Shown: positions 8,829 through 17,561, counted from the first letter of the stretch. The stretch is 64,000 bases of DNA from Angelakisella massiliensis (GCF_900104675.1 NZ_LT629945.1:2532756-2596755), one strand, 5' to 3'. Notes: generated from the letters alone by a model not told the origin. Numbers and translations are program-made.

Positions 8829-10619
8829 TTGTTCTACAAACCTTTTCATGCCTGCCTGTCCCTGACACTGGCGGCAGCGTTGGCGGTATCTCCCGTCACC
8901 GCCTGGGCTGAGGCGCCCCAGGAAAAAAACACGCCAAAAGAAGAAGTGATTTACGTCAACCTCAAAACCGACGGTTCCGTGGATCAGATCTATGTGGTCA
9001 ATCAGTTTGATCTCACCGGGCAAACCCAGGTGGTAGATTACGGTCATTACAGCAGCGTGCGCAACCTCACCACCACTGACCAAATCGTGGTGGATGGCGA
9101 TCAGGTCACCTTTACAGCCCCCCAGGGCAAATTCTATTATCAGGGAAATCTGGAGAGCAAAAATATCCCCTGGGATATCTCCGTTGTCTACACGCTGGAC
9201 GGCAAACCGGTCCAGGGAGAAGAACTGGCGGGAGCCAGCGGACATCTGGAAATGACCCTGAGCTTTGCTCCCGCCCCCGGTTCCGATCCTGTATACAGCG
9301 ATCATTTCGCACTCCAGGCAACTGTACTGCTGGACAGCGAGAAGTGTACCAACATCTCCGCCCCCAACGCCACTCTGGCCAATGTGGGCAGCGACAAGCA
9401 GATGTCTTACATCATCCTGCCGGGCAAGAGCAAGAGCTACACGATTTCCGCCGATGTCACCGACTTTGAAATGAGCGGAATTCAGATCAACGGCATCGCT
9501 CTGCAGCTGGATATCGATGACCCCGACACCACCGAGCTGAAAGACAAAATCTATGAGCTTCAGGACGGTGCGGTGGAACTGGACGACGGCGCGGTACGGC
9601 TGGACGATGGCGCGGCGGAGCTGTATGACGGAATCACCCAGCTGCAAGATGGCGGCAGCGATCTGAAGGACGGAGCGGAGGATCTGTACGATGGCGCCAA
9701 GGACCTGCAAAAGGCAGTCCGCCAGCTGAAAGGCGGCAGTGCGCAGATCGTTCAGGGCGGAACTGAGTTGTCTGACGGCTTTGGACAGCTGAACCAGAAC
9801 ACACCCCAGCTCAAAGGCGGTATCGCCTCCTTCCAGGATCAGGGGGCGGGATTGTTGGCTCTGGCAGGCATCAGCGTTCAGCTGCCCCAGCCTCCTAAGG
9901 ATGATCCGCTGAATACCCAAATTCTCATTGAGCGCGGCGCTGTTCTGGACCAGGCTCTGAAGGAACTGGCAGACCAGTTGGCCAAGGAGAAAAAGGAACC
10001 CGTACCTGGAGCTTCACAGCTGATGGTGGGGGCATCCTCTCTGAATGGATCATCCCGCTCTCTTTTGGACAGTCTGCTTCCTCAGCTGGTTTCTCAGCTG
10101 CGCCAGCTGAACGCCTTGATGACCGGAACACTTCAGTACATCGCCGGTACAGAGGCACTGGAAACCGGCTACAGTCAGCTTTATCCCTTCCTGCTGGAGC
10201 TGGATGGCGGCCTTGGGCAGCTTTCCGGAGGTACTGATGAGCTGAAAAGCGGCTCCAAAAAGCTCTATGATGGTTCCTCGGAGCTGAAAGACGGCACAGA
10301 TCAGCTGAAAGACGGTGCAGTCCTGCTGCGGGACGGCACCATCCAGCTGACCGACGGCACCCTGGAACTGCGGGATCGCTCTCAGGATATGGAGGGAGAG
10401 GTGGATGACCGCATTGATGAAATGATGGATGAATACCGCACTACAGATTTCACCCCTGTCTCCTTTGTCAGCGCCAAGAACACTCAGGTACAGGAAGTAC
10501 AGTTTGCCATGAAGACCCCTGACATCCAGAAGGATGAGACGGTGCAGGAAACCCCGGTGGACCAAGGACCCCAAAATCTGTGGCAGCGGATCCTGTATCT
10601 CTTCGGCTTTGATTTCTAA
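8829..10619 (+). CDS. Secreted YhgE-like 'L-x-D-G' repeat protein
   Basis: 596 residues beginning with a TTG start that has AAAGGAGGA eight bases before it, then a signal peptide ending near VTAWAEA. Residues ~35-235 form a globular domain. Two blocks (~237-315 and ~460-520) repeat a heptad-like L-x-D-G-x-x-x pattern, for example ELQDGAVELDDGAVRLDDG. Such runs occur in YhgE/Pip-type proteins that travel with MMPL exporters. Unlike full-length YhgE/Pip proteins, it has no C-terminal bundle of membrane helices and ends in a short aromatic tail (LYLFGFDF). It probably acts outside the membrane with the exporter. The 115-base gap before it contains a hairpin (8772-8787) but no strong terminator. 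Confidence 0.75.
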   Translation: MFYKPFHACLSLTLAAALAVSPVTAWAEAPQEKNTPKEEVIYVNLKTDGSVDQIYVVNQFDLTGQTQVVDYGHYSSVRNLTTTDQIVVDGDQVTFTAPQGKFYYQGNLESKNIPWDISVVYTLDGKPVQGEELAGASGHLEMTLSFAPAPGSDPVYSDHFALQATVLLDSEKCTNISAPNATLANVGSDKQMSYIILPGKSKSYTISADVTDFEMSGIQINGIALQLDIDDPDTTELKDKIYELQDGAVELDDGAVRLDDGAAELYDGITQLQDGGSDLKDGAEDLYDGAKDLQKAVRQLKGGSAQIVQGGTELSDGFGQLNQNTPQLKGGIASFQDQGAGLLALAGISVQLPQPPKDDPLNTQILIERGAVLDQALKELADQLAKEKKEPVPGASQLMVGASSLNGSSRSLLDSLLPQLVSQLRQLNALMTGTLQYIAGTEALETGYSQLYPFLLELDGGLGQLSGGTDELKSGSKKLYDGSSELKDGTDQLKDGAVLLRDGTIQLTDGTLELRDRSQDMEGEVDDRIDEMMDEYRTTDFTPVSFVSAKNTQVQEVQFAMKTPDIQKDETVQETPVDQGPQNLWQRILYLFGFDF

Positions 10620-10716
10620 AAACCTCCACTTTTTCCCTCTTCCCTTTAGTTACTCAGCTGAAGGGAAAGTGGTGGCCCATTGTGTTTGGCGCTTTCCACC
10701 GAAAAGATAACAAAAG

Positions 10717-10772
10717 CCCCCTCGCTTTGGGACCATGTCATTGACAAGGTTCCAGAGCAAAGGGGTTTTTTT
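10717..10772 (+). terminator. Terminator of the exporter operon
   Basis: CCCCT-CGCTTTGGGACC pairs imperfectly with GGTTCCAGAGC-AAAGGGG and is followed by seven T. It lies about 100 bases after the DG-repeat gene. Confidence 0.8.
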
Positions 10773-10850
10773 CTTCTTTCTATCAGGCTGTTCCATGGGC
10801 CTTGAAAGACTACAATTTTAACAGCCTTTATCCGCCGGCATTGTTCTTCT

Positions 10851-11282
10851 TCAGGCCCGGACAGTTTCCGCGGCTCTGCGGCGGATCATCAGCAGCAGAC
10901 GGCAAAGGCCTATGGCCAACAGGATGTGTCCAATTCCCGCGATGCCGGAGATGGAAGCATCCAGTCCCCGGGAAAGCGGGGACCCCAAGACTTGAAATAC
11001 ACCCCGGATCAGCAGCAAGGCGGCAGTCAGCCCCAAACCGCAGTGATAAAACAGCAGGCTGCGCTTCAAGCTCCGTTCCTCGCCGTTTAAAAGCAGTGCC
11101 GGTTCCAGAGCAATGAGCAGAAGCATCACTCCCGCCCCCAGAAGCAGTAAGTGAGGATGGACCAGTCCCAATGCGGTACGCCCGGAAAATCCCTGGAACT
11201 TGGTAAACTCCCGATAGAATACCCCGGCAGCCAGCCCGGCGATCACATAGATAAAGGCAGCGTCAGCAAGTTTTTTCTTCAT
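10851..11282 (-). CDS. DUF2871-type integral membrane protein
   Basis: 143 residues with four predicted membrane helices. The FYREFTKF motif lies near residue 22, followed by HPHLLLLGAGVMLLL, and both fit the DUF2871 family. The function of that family is not known. The start overlaps the stop of the upstream gene by four bases (ATGA), so the two membrane proteins are translationally coupled. They lie directly after a TetR regulator gene on the same strand and are presumably controlled with it. Confidence 0.75.
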   Translation of the reverse strand: MKKKLADAAFIYVIAGLAAGVFYREFTKFQGFSGRTALGLVHPHLLLLGAGVMLLLIALEPALLLNGEERSLKRSLLFYHCGLGLTAALLLIRGVFQVLGSPLSRGLDASISGIAGIGHILLAIGLCRLLLMIRRRAAETVRA

Positions 11283-11947
11283 TTCAGATTCCTTCCTTTC
11301 TCATCCTTCCAGCCCATCCAGACAATCCAGACATAGGCCAGGGTTTTGGGAATCATCAGTGTTCCCACCAACGGGTAAATATCCGACCACAGCACCACCG
11401 GGATATAGAAGCCAAAGGACAGGGTGATAGCAAGCCACATCCATTTCATGGCGGGATCCCGATCACCGGAGGCTTTGCGATAAAACAGCACAATCATCAG
11501 CAGTCCCAAAATGGCAAAGGGGATGTTCCGCCAGATGCCCCAGGACAGGGGCGGCATGGGAGAAAGCCAGTCATTCTGCGGCATCAGACACAAAATGATC
11601 CGCACTCCGGCCAAAATCCCCACCACGGCATCCAAACCTCTGGAATTTTTTACCTCATAGCGTTTTTTCCACACCAGATACAGCAGCAGATAAAAAATGG
11701 TCATTGTCACTGAGGTGACCAGCTTGCCGAAGCCCAGGGAAGCGGCATGGGCTTCCAGTCCTCCATTCCACAGTGCCCAGGCTCTGGGAACCAGATGAAA
11801 AGCGTCTCCGCAGCCCAGTACCACCGCCATGGTGCCAAAACCCCGGCGAAGGCTGCCCGGCTGACCCTGGCGGATCATCAGTACCCCCAAGGTGATAACC
11901 GTGGTCAAATACCAGATATCAAATAAAGTCTCCATAATAGCCTGCAT
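11279..11947 (-). CDS. Seven-helix integral membrane protein, unknown
   Basis: 222 residues, almost entirely hydrophobic, with about seven helices separated by short basic loops (KKRYEVKNSR, RKASGDRDPAMK). It contains GDAFHLVPR in the second helix and a Trp-rich C-terminus. It starts three bases after the TetR stop and overlaps the DUF2871 gene, making a tight three-gene unit. I do not recognise a characterised family. A TetR-controlled pair of membrane proteins suggests a stress or export role, but this is only inference. Confidence 0.7.
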   Translation of the reverse strand: MQAIMETLFDIWYLTTVITLGVLMIRQGQPGSLRRGFGTMAVVLGCGDAFHLVPRAWALWNGGLEAHAASLGFGKLVTSVTMTIFYLLLYLVWKKRYEVKNSRGLDAVVGILAGVRIILCLMPQNDWLSPMPPLSWGIWRNIPFAILGLLMIVLFYRKASGDRDPAMKWMWLAITLSFGFYIPVVLWSDIYPLVGTLMIPKTLAYVWIVWMGWKDEKGRNLK

Positions 11948-11950
11948 GGC

Positions 11951-12562
11951 TTATTCCTCCTTGTTTTCTTGCTTTTTCACTCCCGCCTGTGTGGAGCGGC
12001 GATATAAAGAGCTTTCCAACACGGCGATAAAAAATTCCGGTGATTCCTCCCCCCGCAGCAATGACAGAAGAAGATTATCAAAAATCCACTCCGCTGCCCG
12101 TGCCGGATTCATCACCTGATTCCAGGTTTCCGTGGAAATATCAGGGTCCGCCAGCAGCAGCTGTTCCAGCCCTTTGGTCACCTGATCAAAGGGCGGACGG
12201 CGGCTCAGGGGTGTTGCGCTCCCCTGACGATCATCCGGCAGCAGCGCCCGTATCCGTTTTGGTCCCAGGGGCCGCAGACTTTCCCACAATCCCTGATAAA
12301 TGATATGGATATGGTGCACCAGATCCGGCCTGCCGCCTCCCCTCGGACCGGGCATGGAGGTAAACAATCCCTTCCAGAATTGCTCCACCACTGCCAGAGT
12401 AAGCTCCTCTTTGTCCCGGAAAAAATTGTATACCGTACCTACCGAAACGCCGCAGCGGGCGGCAACCCGGCGGATGTTCAGCCCTTCAGGACCCTCCTCC
12501 GCCAGAACCGCGGCAGCCGCTTCCAGCAAGGCTTCCCGGGGACGGTCAGAAAAAGGATTCAT
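11951..12562 (-). CDS. TetR-family regulator, probably autoregulated
   Basis: 203 residues. The N-terminal segment REALLEAAAAVLAEEGPEGLNIRRVAARCGVSVGTVYNFF is a textbook TetR helix-turn-helix domain. The C-terminal ligand domain is not recognisable. ATG 12562 is chosen because GGAGGTGA lies just upstream. A longer frame adds 17 residues that would run through the operator. The promoter is flanked by two TTGAAC-N3-GTTCAA palindromes, so the protein most likely represses itself and the two membrane protein genes that follow within three bases. Confidence 0.9.
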   Translation of the reverse strand: MNPFSDRPREALLEAAAAVLAEEGPEGLNIRRVAARCGVSVGTVYNFFRDKEELTLAVVEQFWKGLFTSMPGPRGGGRPDLVHHIHIIYQGLWESLRPLGPKRIRALLPDDRQGSATPLSRRPPFDQVTKGLEQLLLADPDISTETWNQVMNPARAAEWIFDNLLLSLLRGEESPEFFIAVLESSLYRRSTQAGVKKQENKEE

Positions 12563-12577
12563 TGTGTCACCTCCATT

Positions 12578-12649
12578 TGAACATTGTTCATATCCATAGA
12601 ATATCCCATTCATCTGCTTTTGTCAAGAAGAATTTGAACTTTGTTCAAA
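12578..12649 (-). promoter_or_regulatory. Promoter bracketed by two TetR operator palindromes
   Basis: The minus-strand promoter TTGACA (12621-12626), 17 bases, TATTCT (12598-12603) is close to consensus. Upstream is the 17-bp palindrome TTTGAAC-TTT-GTTCAAA (12633-12649). Downstream, before the ribosome site, is TGAAC-ATT-GTTCA (12578-12590). Two like palindromes on both sides of one promoter are strong evidence for repression by the adjacent TetR protein. Confidence 0.85.
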
Positions 12650-13024
12650 TGCAATATTTGCCGTCTTCCTCACTTGAGTAACCAATTTTCTTTTGCTATG
12701 ATAAAAAGTATCCCCAAATTGAGGACGAAAAGTTCTTTTTTATCACCAGTGGGCCAAAAGAGTACAAAACTTATTTTTCACAGGACAGTTTTATTAAAAT
12801 CACAAATATCCGACCTGCCCACCACCCACTGCAAAGGGACCAAAAGCGGGAATATGGGCACAGGTTTCATTGGAATCAAGAAAAGTTCTGTATATTCTGG
12901 CAGTGTATCAAGCTTTGGGGTATTCCAGCTTCTGTATTGCAGAAAACAGGAAGCCAAGGGGACAGTATTGCTCCCTTTTGAGGACAGCACGAAAAGGATT
13001 TGACTGAGAGGAGCCGAAGAACAG
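12650..13024. other. Divergent intergenic gap
   Basis: 375 bases between the TetR operator and the next rightward gene. I see no gene and no clear promoter with both hexamers. The ribosome site GAGGAG lies just before 13025. Confidence 0.5.
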
Positions 13025-14092
13025 ATGGAAAATTTCCTGGCACTGTGGAACCGGCCATTGGAAAATACAGAAATACTGGCGATCCTTGGGGCAATCGCCC
13101 TTTTGATTTTATTGAGTATCTGGAGAGATTCGAGACGCCGCGCCGCAAATGCCAAGCGATTTTCCCGCAAGCATCCCGGAGCGGCGCTCATCTGCCTGTA
13201 TTTTGGCGGCCAGCCTGCATACAAAGGCGATTTGACCTGTGAGGAGGGAATCGTCTGTTCCCCTTTTCTCCTTTCCGCTGCCCACCATCCCGGGAGAGAA
13301 AAAGGGCTGGCTTTTTATGCCTCTCCGGGGCTGACGACTGTACGGCTGATGCTGCGGGCGCCCAAGGGCGCTTCCGGCGGGGCGGCAGTATCGGGACGCA
13401 TTTCTTTTCAGGCTGAACCCAATGGCGTATACCGTGCTCAGATTTGGCCTGATGGCCGCACAGAGCTATCTTTGCTCAAAGGACGGGAATTTCATTTTGT
13501 GGTGGAAGAACAAAAGCCTGCCCCACAGCATGAGTTTCCGCTGTCAGAACCGACCCGCCCGGAAATCCTGTCGGATTTTCATTTCCGTGAATTTCGGCGG
13601 CTTTTAGGCTCCTGTCTGTGCCTTCTTCTGCTGCTGGGTTATCTAGTGGCAATAGGAGGACTGCCCGCCATTGTACTGGCAGCGCCGCCGGCCTTATGGA
13701 TAATGATGCTGATGGTAGCCTTCACAGTGGGGACCCGCAGCTTCCATCAAACCTGGGACACGCTCCCCCTGCAGCGGCAGGAGCAGATCCAGCTGGAGTT
13801 CCAGCAGCCGCACCCCATCTGCAAGCTGTTTATGGGAGAGGTCCACCTTCTTTCCCATTGCCTGATCTGCCGTCACGGCGGCCGCCTGTCTTTGATCCTT
13901 GTTGATGAAATCGTTTCGGTCCGAAGCCTTCGTTATGGCAAAACCTACGGCATGGCCAAAAGTTTAATTCTCCAAACCACATCCGGGAAAACCTTCCAAC
14001 TGGAATTTTGGGCCGGAGGGCAGGCGGAACTGCCCAAGGTGGAAAGCTGGATCATGGAACAGAACCCCCGTGCAACTGTGATGGACAGTTAA
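13025..14092 (+). CDS. Membrane protein of unknown function
   Basis: 355 residues. There is one helix near the N-terminus (~18-32), a ~160-residue soluble domain, a pair of helices at ~198-245 (LLGSCLCLLLLLGYLVAIG and IVLAAPPALWIMMLMVAF), and a second soluble domain of ~110 residues. The last part (ILVDEIVSVRSLRYGKTYG, LILQTTSGKTFQLEFW) reads like a small beta-barrel (PH-like) domain. An AGAGGAG ribosome site precedes the ATG. There is no operon partner and no recognised family. Confidence 0.7.
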   Translation: MENFLALWNRPLENTEILAILGAIALLILLSIWRDSRRRAANAKRFSRKHPGAALICLYFGGQPAYKGDLTCEEGIVCSPFLLSAAHHPGREKGLAFYASPGLTTVRLMLRAPKGASGGAAVSGRISFQAEPNGVYRAQIWPDGRTELSLLKGREFHFVVEEQKPAPQHEFPLSEPTRPEILSDFHFREFRRLLGSCLCLLLLLGYLVAIGGLPAIVLAAPPALWIMMLMVAFTVGTRSFHQTWDTLPLQRQEQIQLEFQQPHPICKLFMGEVHLLSHCLICRHGGRLSLILVDEIVSVRSLRYGKTYGMAKSLILQTTSGKTFQLEFWAGGQAELPKVESWIMEQNPRATVMDS

Positions 14093-14179
14093 CTTTCTTT
14101 GCTGCGATCATATCCAAACAAATCCCGGAGCAAAAATAAAGCGAAGTGAAACAGCCACAGGTTCCATTTTTCTAAATAC

Positions 14180-14485
14180 TTAGTTATACCCGATCATATT
14201 TTTTGTGTTTGTATGTGGGACTAAATCCATATGAAAAGCCCATGAGAAGCGTAACCTGCCCTGAACTCCAGCCCGGAAGAAAAACATCGCCGTTTCCACT
14301 TTCTCCGGACGCGGGCCGCAATTGCAGGCAAAAAACCAATTGGGCGCGCGACTTGGCGCCGGGCCCGTGCCCGGTTCTCTGAAAACGAGAGCGGATTCTC
14401 GCGCTTTGGGGTGGCGTTCCGGTAGACAAAAAGCTAGAATCAGGGCAGAACCATCCCAAAAATCAAAACCCACGCAGGAGGAATC
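14180..14485. other. GC-rich structured non-coding stretch before the XRE gene
   Basis: Between 14330 and 14425 four short stems follow one another on the plus strand: GGCGC/GCGCC, CCGGGC/GCCCGG, CTCT/AGAG and CGAGA/TCTCG. They are enclosed by a possible longer pairing GCGCGCGA/TCTCGCGC. The block is much more G/C-rich than the flanks. A minus-strand frame crosses it but has no ribosome site and no family resemblance. It could be a leader RNA of the XRE gene, a small RNA or a decayed repeat. Confidence 0.4.
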
Positions 14486-14489
14486 AGTT

Positions 14490-15776
14490 ATGGAATCAAA
14501 CGCCATGGGGGCTTTCATTGCCGCTTTGCGGAAAACCGCCGGTCTTACCCAAAAAGAGCTGGCAGACAAGCTTCATGTTTCGGACAAATCCATCAGCCGA
14601 TGGGAACGGGGAGAAGGGGCGCCAGACCTTTCCCTGATCCCGGTCATCGCTGAACTGTTCGGCGTCACCAGCGACGAACTGCTCCGGGGACGCCGTCAAA
14701 ATGTTCCTTCATCGGAACAGGAGGAACCTTCCCTCAGCCCCAAACTGCGTCAGAGGGTACTGGCAGCCAGCTTTTCCCGCTATAAAAGCCGCAGCGCCAT
14801 TGCCGCCGGACTGTCAGGATGCGGCTTGCTGGCGGCACTGACTGGGAATCTGGCTTTTCTTCGTGCCTATCTGGGCTTTTTTGCCGGAGCGGTCTTTTTT
14901 CTGGCGGCAGCGATAACGCAGCTTATCTGTCTCAACAGTGCTTTCTTGGCGGTCAGCGGTGAGGAATTTCAGCAGCCCCAGGTGGATGACTACCGGTATC
15001 GGTGCGTTCTTTGGGCGGAGGGAATCCTTGGACTGACAGCGGTACTGTTCGCTTTTACTCTTCCTCTGGTACTGCTGACGGGGGACGCCTATCTGGGTCT
15101 GAGCGGCGACAGCCTGATGGCTTATGGTCTTCCCTTTTCCCTGGCAGCAGTAATCTTTTGGTGCTGCGTGGTGTGGCTGGTCAATCACCAGCTGATACGA
15201 AACGGCAGACTGCGGCCCTGTAATCCGGAGCAGGCACGGTATCGGTCCTCCCTCAAGGGTTGGTGCGCCGCGGGATTGGCAGTTCTGCTTACCGTAACAG
15301 GATTCGTTCATCAAGGGCTCAAGGGCTTTGGGGACCCCACCCTCATCTCTGAAAAGATCGTCTTTGAGGACTTTGATTCCTTCAAAGAATTTATGGAACA
15401 GGATATTCCCTGGGACCCATCAGACACTGCGGCAGATCAGGCAGTCCCTCCTGCTCCCGTGGGGCCGGTCCAGTATTATGATGAAAGCGGCAATCCCATC
15501 ACTGAGGAGGAGGCTCTTACTGAAACCATCACCGATAATCAGGGAAACATTTTATGTACCTTTCTGCGCCGCAACCAATCTGTCTGGAGCTGGAAATACG
15601 GTCATTTAGATGGAGAAATTCTGCCCATCACCGTTTACACACAGCAGCATCTTGAACAGGCCCGAAGAAGGATGGCGCTGATGGACCAGGTGTTCGGACC
15701 CATATACTGCCTGGAGACAGTGGGCGCGGTGTTTGTTTATTTCCGCCTTCGGCAGAAAAAGCGGACCAAAGTATAA
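14490..15776 (+). CDS. XRE-type DNA-binding protein with membrane domain
   Basis: 428 residues. The first ~65 are an HTH_3 domain (FIAALRKTAGLTQKELADKL, then SDKSISRWERGEG). This is followed by a linker and four or five membrane helices between ~110 and 290. An acidic extracellular region and a last helix come next, with a basic end (RLRQKKRTKV). XRE-plus-membrane proteins are common in Clostridia and may sense membrane signals. The target is unknown. The longer frame from 14322 would translate the structured GC-rich stretch. ATG 14490 has AGGAGGAATCAGTT in front and is chosen. Confidence 0.8.
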   Translation: MESNAMGAFIAALRKTAGLTQKELADKLHVSDKSISRWERGEGAPDLSLIPVIAELFGVTSDELLRGRRQNVPSSEQEEPSLSPKLRQRVLAASFSRYKSRSAIAAGLSGCGLLAALTGNLAFLRAYLGFFAGAVFFLAAAITQLICLNSAFLAVSGEEFQQPQVDDYRYRCVLWAEGILGLTAVLFAFTLPLVLLTGDAYLGLSGDSLMAYGLPFSLAAVIFWCCVVWLVNHQLIRNGRLRPCNPEQARYRSSLKGWCAAGLAVLLTVTGFVHQGLKGFGDPTLISEKIVFEDFDSFKEFMEQDIPWDPSDTAADQAVPPAPVGPVQYYDESGNPITEEEALTETITDNQGNILCTFLRRNQSVWSWKYGHLDGEILPITVYTQQHLEQARRRMALMDQVFGPIYCLETVGAVFVYFRLRQKKRTKV

Positions 15777-15824
15777 GATCATCCGGGAATGGGCCCGGCG
15801 AAAACATTCCTTTTCCCAGTTCTC

Positions 15825-15943
15825 TTGACATTTTCTGCCCGTTGTGATATGTTAACGGCAGTTTCATTATTTTGCCGCCGGGTAAACGCCAGGAACCATT
15901 CCGTCAGGCCTCAGCAGGGATGGTTTACAGGCGTTTTTTATTT
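15825..15943 (+). promoter_or_regulatory. Promoter and leader RNA ending in a terminator before the PNPOx gene
   Basis: TTGACA (15825-15830), 17 bases, TATGTT (15848-15853) is a near-consensus promoter. The transcript would soon form an outer stem AAACGCC (15884-15890) / GGCGTTT (15930-15936). Inside it is a second stem AACCATTCC (15894-15902) / GGGATGGTT (15917-15925) with a 14-base loop, and the structure ends in TTTTTTATTTT. A full intrinsic terminator between promoter and coding start implies attenuation, or a separate small RNA of about 80 bases. It matches no riboswitch consensus I know. Confidence 0.6.
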
Positions 15944-15972
15944 TCATATTTCAAACAGGAGGTTTATCAGTG

Positions 15973-16467
15973 ATGTTTCGGGAAATGAGAAGAAAAAAAC
16001 AAGCCCTCTCCCATGAAAAAGCCGTGGAGATCCTGCAGCGGGGCAGCTGCGGTGTTCTGGCTTTGCTGGGGGATGAAGGATATCCCTACGGGGTTCCTCT
16101 CAGCTATGTGTGGGATGATGGACGGATTTATTTCCATTGTGCAAAAGCGGGACACAAACTGGATGCCATCCGGGGCTGTGAAAAGGCTTCCTTCTGCGTC
16201 ATCGATCAGGACGACGTCAAGCCGGAAACCTATACCACCTGGTTCCGCAGCGCCATCGCCTTTGGCCGGATACACATTCTGGAGGAAGATTCCCGGAAAC
16301 GGGCCGCCATTGAAAAATTGGCTCAAAAATATGCCCCCAATGATACAGCTGAAAATCGCAGCAGGGTCATTGATTCCGAGTGGGGGCCCTTGTGCCTGCT
16401 GGAAATGACCGTGGAGCATCTTTCCGGCAAGGAAGCCATTGAGCTTGTCCGGGGCGGTAACGCATGA
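15973..16467 (+). CDS. Pyridoxamine-5'-phosphate-oxidase-fold flavoprotein (NimA-like)
   Basis: 164 residues with the split-barrel flavin-binding fold. The N-terminal MRRKKQALS and AVEILQRGSCGVLALLGDEGYPYGVPLSYVW are followed by GRIYFHCAKAGHKLDAIRG and ASFCVIDQDD. This is the pattern of PNPOx-like and NimA-type proteins, which bind FMN or F420-like flavins and reduce small molecules. Some confer nitroimidazole resistance, but this cannot be inferred here. AGGAGG precedes both an in-frame GTG (15970) and ATG 15973. A leader with an internal terminator lies upstream and no partner gene follows. Confidence 0.85.
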   Translation: MFREMRRKKQALSHEKAVEILQRGSCGVLALLGDEGYPYGVPLSYVWDDGRIYFHCAKAGHKLDAIRGCEKASFCVIDQDDVKPETYTTWFRSAIAFGRIHILEEDSRKRAAIEKLAQKYAPNDTAENRSRVIDSEWGPLCLLEMTVEHLSGKEAIELVRGGNA

Positions 16468-16529
16468 TTTTTCATGATGGCTGTGAGGCGCTGAACCATA
16501 CCTGATTTCTTTTTCACTGGACGGCAAAA

Positions 16530-16578
16530 AACAAGCGCACAGGAGGATATCTGTCCATACCCTTCTGTGCGCCTGTTT
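16530..16578. terminator. Bidirectional terminator between convergent genes
   Basis: ACAAGCGCACAGGAGG pairs with CCTTCTGTGCGCCTGT, with A-rich sequence on the left and T-rich on the right. It serves the flavoprotein gene and the convergent lipoprotein gene. Confidence 0.75.
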
Positions 16579-16660
16579 CATTGTGATGCTGAATCTTTTT
16601 CTGTCAGCTTCTTCCGGCTTTCCGCCTTATTTCAAGTGTCATCGGCTTACATCCATATGA

Positions 16661-17332
16661 TTATTCCATCGGCTTCATGGTCTCCAGCAGACTATCCAAA
16701 GGCTCCGCTGAGGTCACTGCCACACCGGCGATCTGCATCAGCCAGCCATCCCGCACCTGTACCCAGATCACCTGCCGGGCACTTGTGCCGGTGGGAGTAA
16801 GGGTAACCCCACATTCCATCCGCAGCCAGGTGCTGCCTGCAATGGTGACCGCTGAAGGTTCAGATAAATCGGGAAAGTATTCCAGCAGACTTTGACGGAG
16901 CGTATCCGCAGCCTGTACACTGTCCCCTTCCGCCCAGGACATACACTGGAACTGGAGACTGGCCGCCAGCTCATCATTGATGATGGTCAATTGGGTCAGC
17001 GCCTCGCTGTCCTGACGTTCTCCATCGATCTCCTTTTGCTCCATCTGGCTTTCCGCCAGACTGCTGGCGGTGTCCAGCTCCCCGGAGGACAGGAATCGCC
17101 ATCCGCTGGAAAGCTCAAGGGAAAAGTCAAAAAAGCTGCTTTCCAGATGAGTTTCCCCCACCCCTTTGAGCAGCTCCTCGGGCGTGGGAGCTTTCTCCTG
17201 TTCAGAGGCGGACGAACTGGGGGTGGATAAAGACGGCTCACTGGAAGCGGATGAGGAGGCTTCCTCCTTTGTCCCGCAGGCGGCAAGGGTCAATAATCCA
17301 AAAATCAATACCAGTGAAATCAACTGCTTCAT
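16661..17332 (-). CDS. Surface lipoprotein of unknown function
   Basis: 223 residues. A lipoprotein signal peptide ends in the lipobox LAAC (Cys ~19). A Ser/Glu/Pro-rich linker (~20-52) follows, then a ~170-residue globular domain. The domain contains FSLELSSGWRFLS and ends in the segment DGWLMQIAGVAVTSAEPLDSLLETMKPM. That plan resembles lipoproteins that carry a PsbP/DUF1795-like or LpqN-like fold, though I cannot name the family. It is a single gene, divergent from ybaK, with a shared terminator at the far end. It probably sits on the outer face of the membrane. Confidence 0.75.
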   Translation of the reverse strand: MKQLISLVLIFGLLTLAACGTKEEASSSASSEPSLSTPSSSASEQEKAPTPEELLKGVGETHLESSFFDFSLELSSGWRFLSSGELDTASSLAESQMEQKEIDGERQDSEALTQLTIINDELAASLQFQCMSWAEGDSVQAADTLRQSLLEYFPDLSEPSAVTIAGSTWLRMECGVTLTPTGTSARQVIWVQVRDGWLMQIAGVAVTSAEPLDSLLETMKPME

Positions 17333-17561
17333 GGAACTTCCTCCTGTTCCGTTTTTTTACATGAAATCTTGCTGTTAGTATGAGATGGAAAGGCGAAAAA
17401 ATACCTTGTACGGATATTTTCACACAGACGAAAAGTACTGTTTCTTCCCTTTCCTTCTGTCTGTCTATCATATCACAGTTTTCCGCTGCTGTCCCCCCCT
17501 TTTTCGACGGCGAAGTCTGTGCTATACTGGTGGACAGGACCATGATCAAGGAGGAAGAAAC

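Noticed and set aside
14180-14569. Minus-strand frame across the GC-rich island
   Set aside because: It begins inside the XRE gene on the other strand, has no ribosome site and no known domain.
15860-15943. Small SRP RNA candidate
   Set aside because: Only GUCAGG and AGCAG match. The GGAA tetraloop and its stem are absent.
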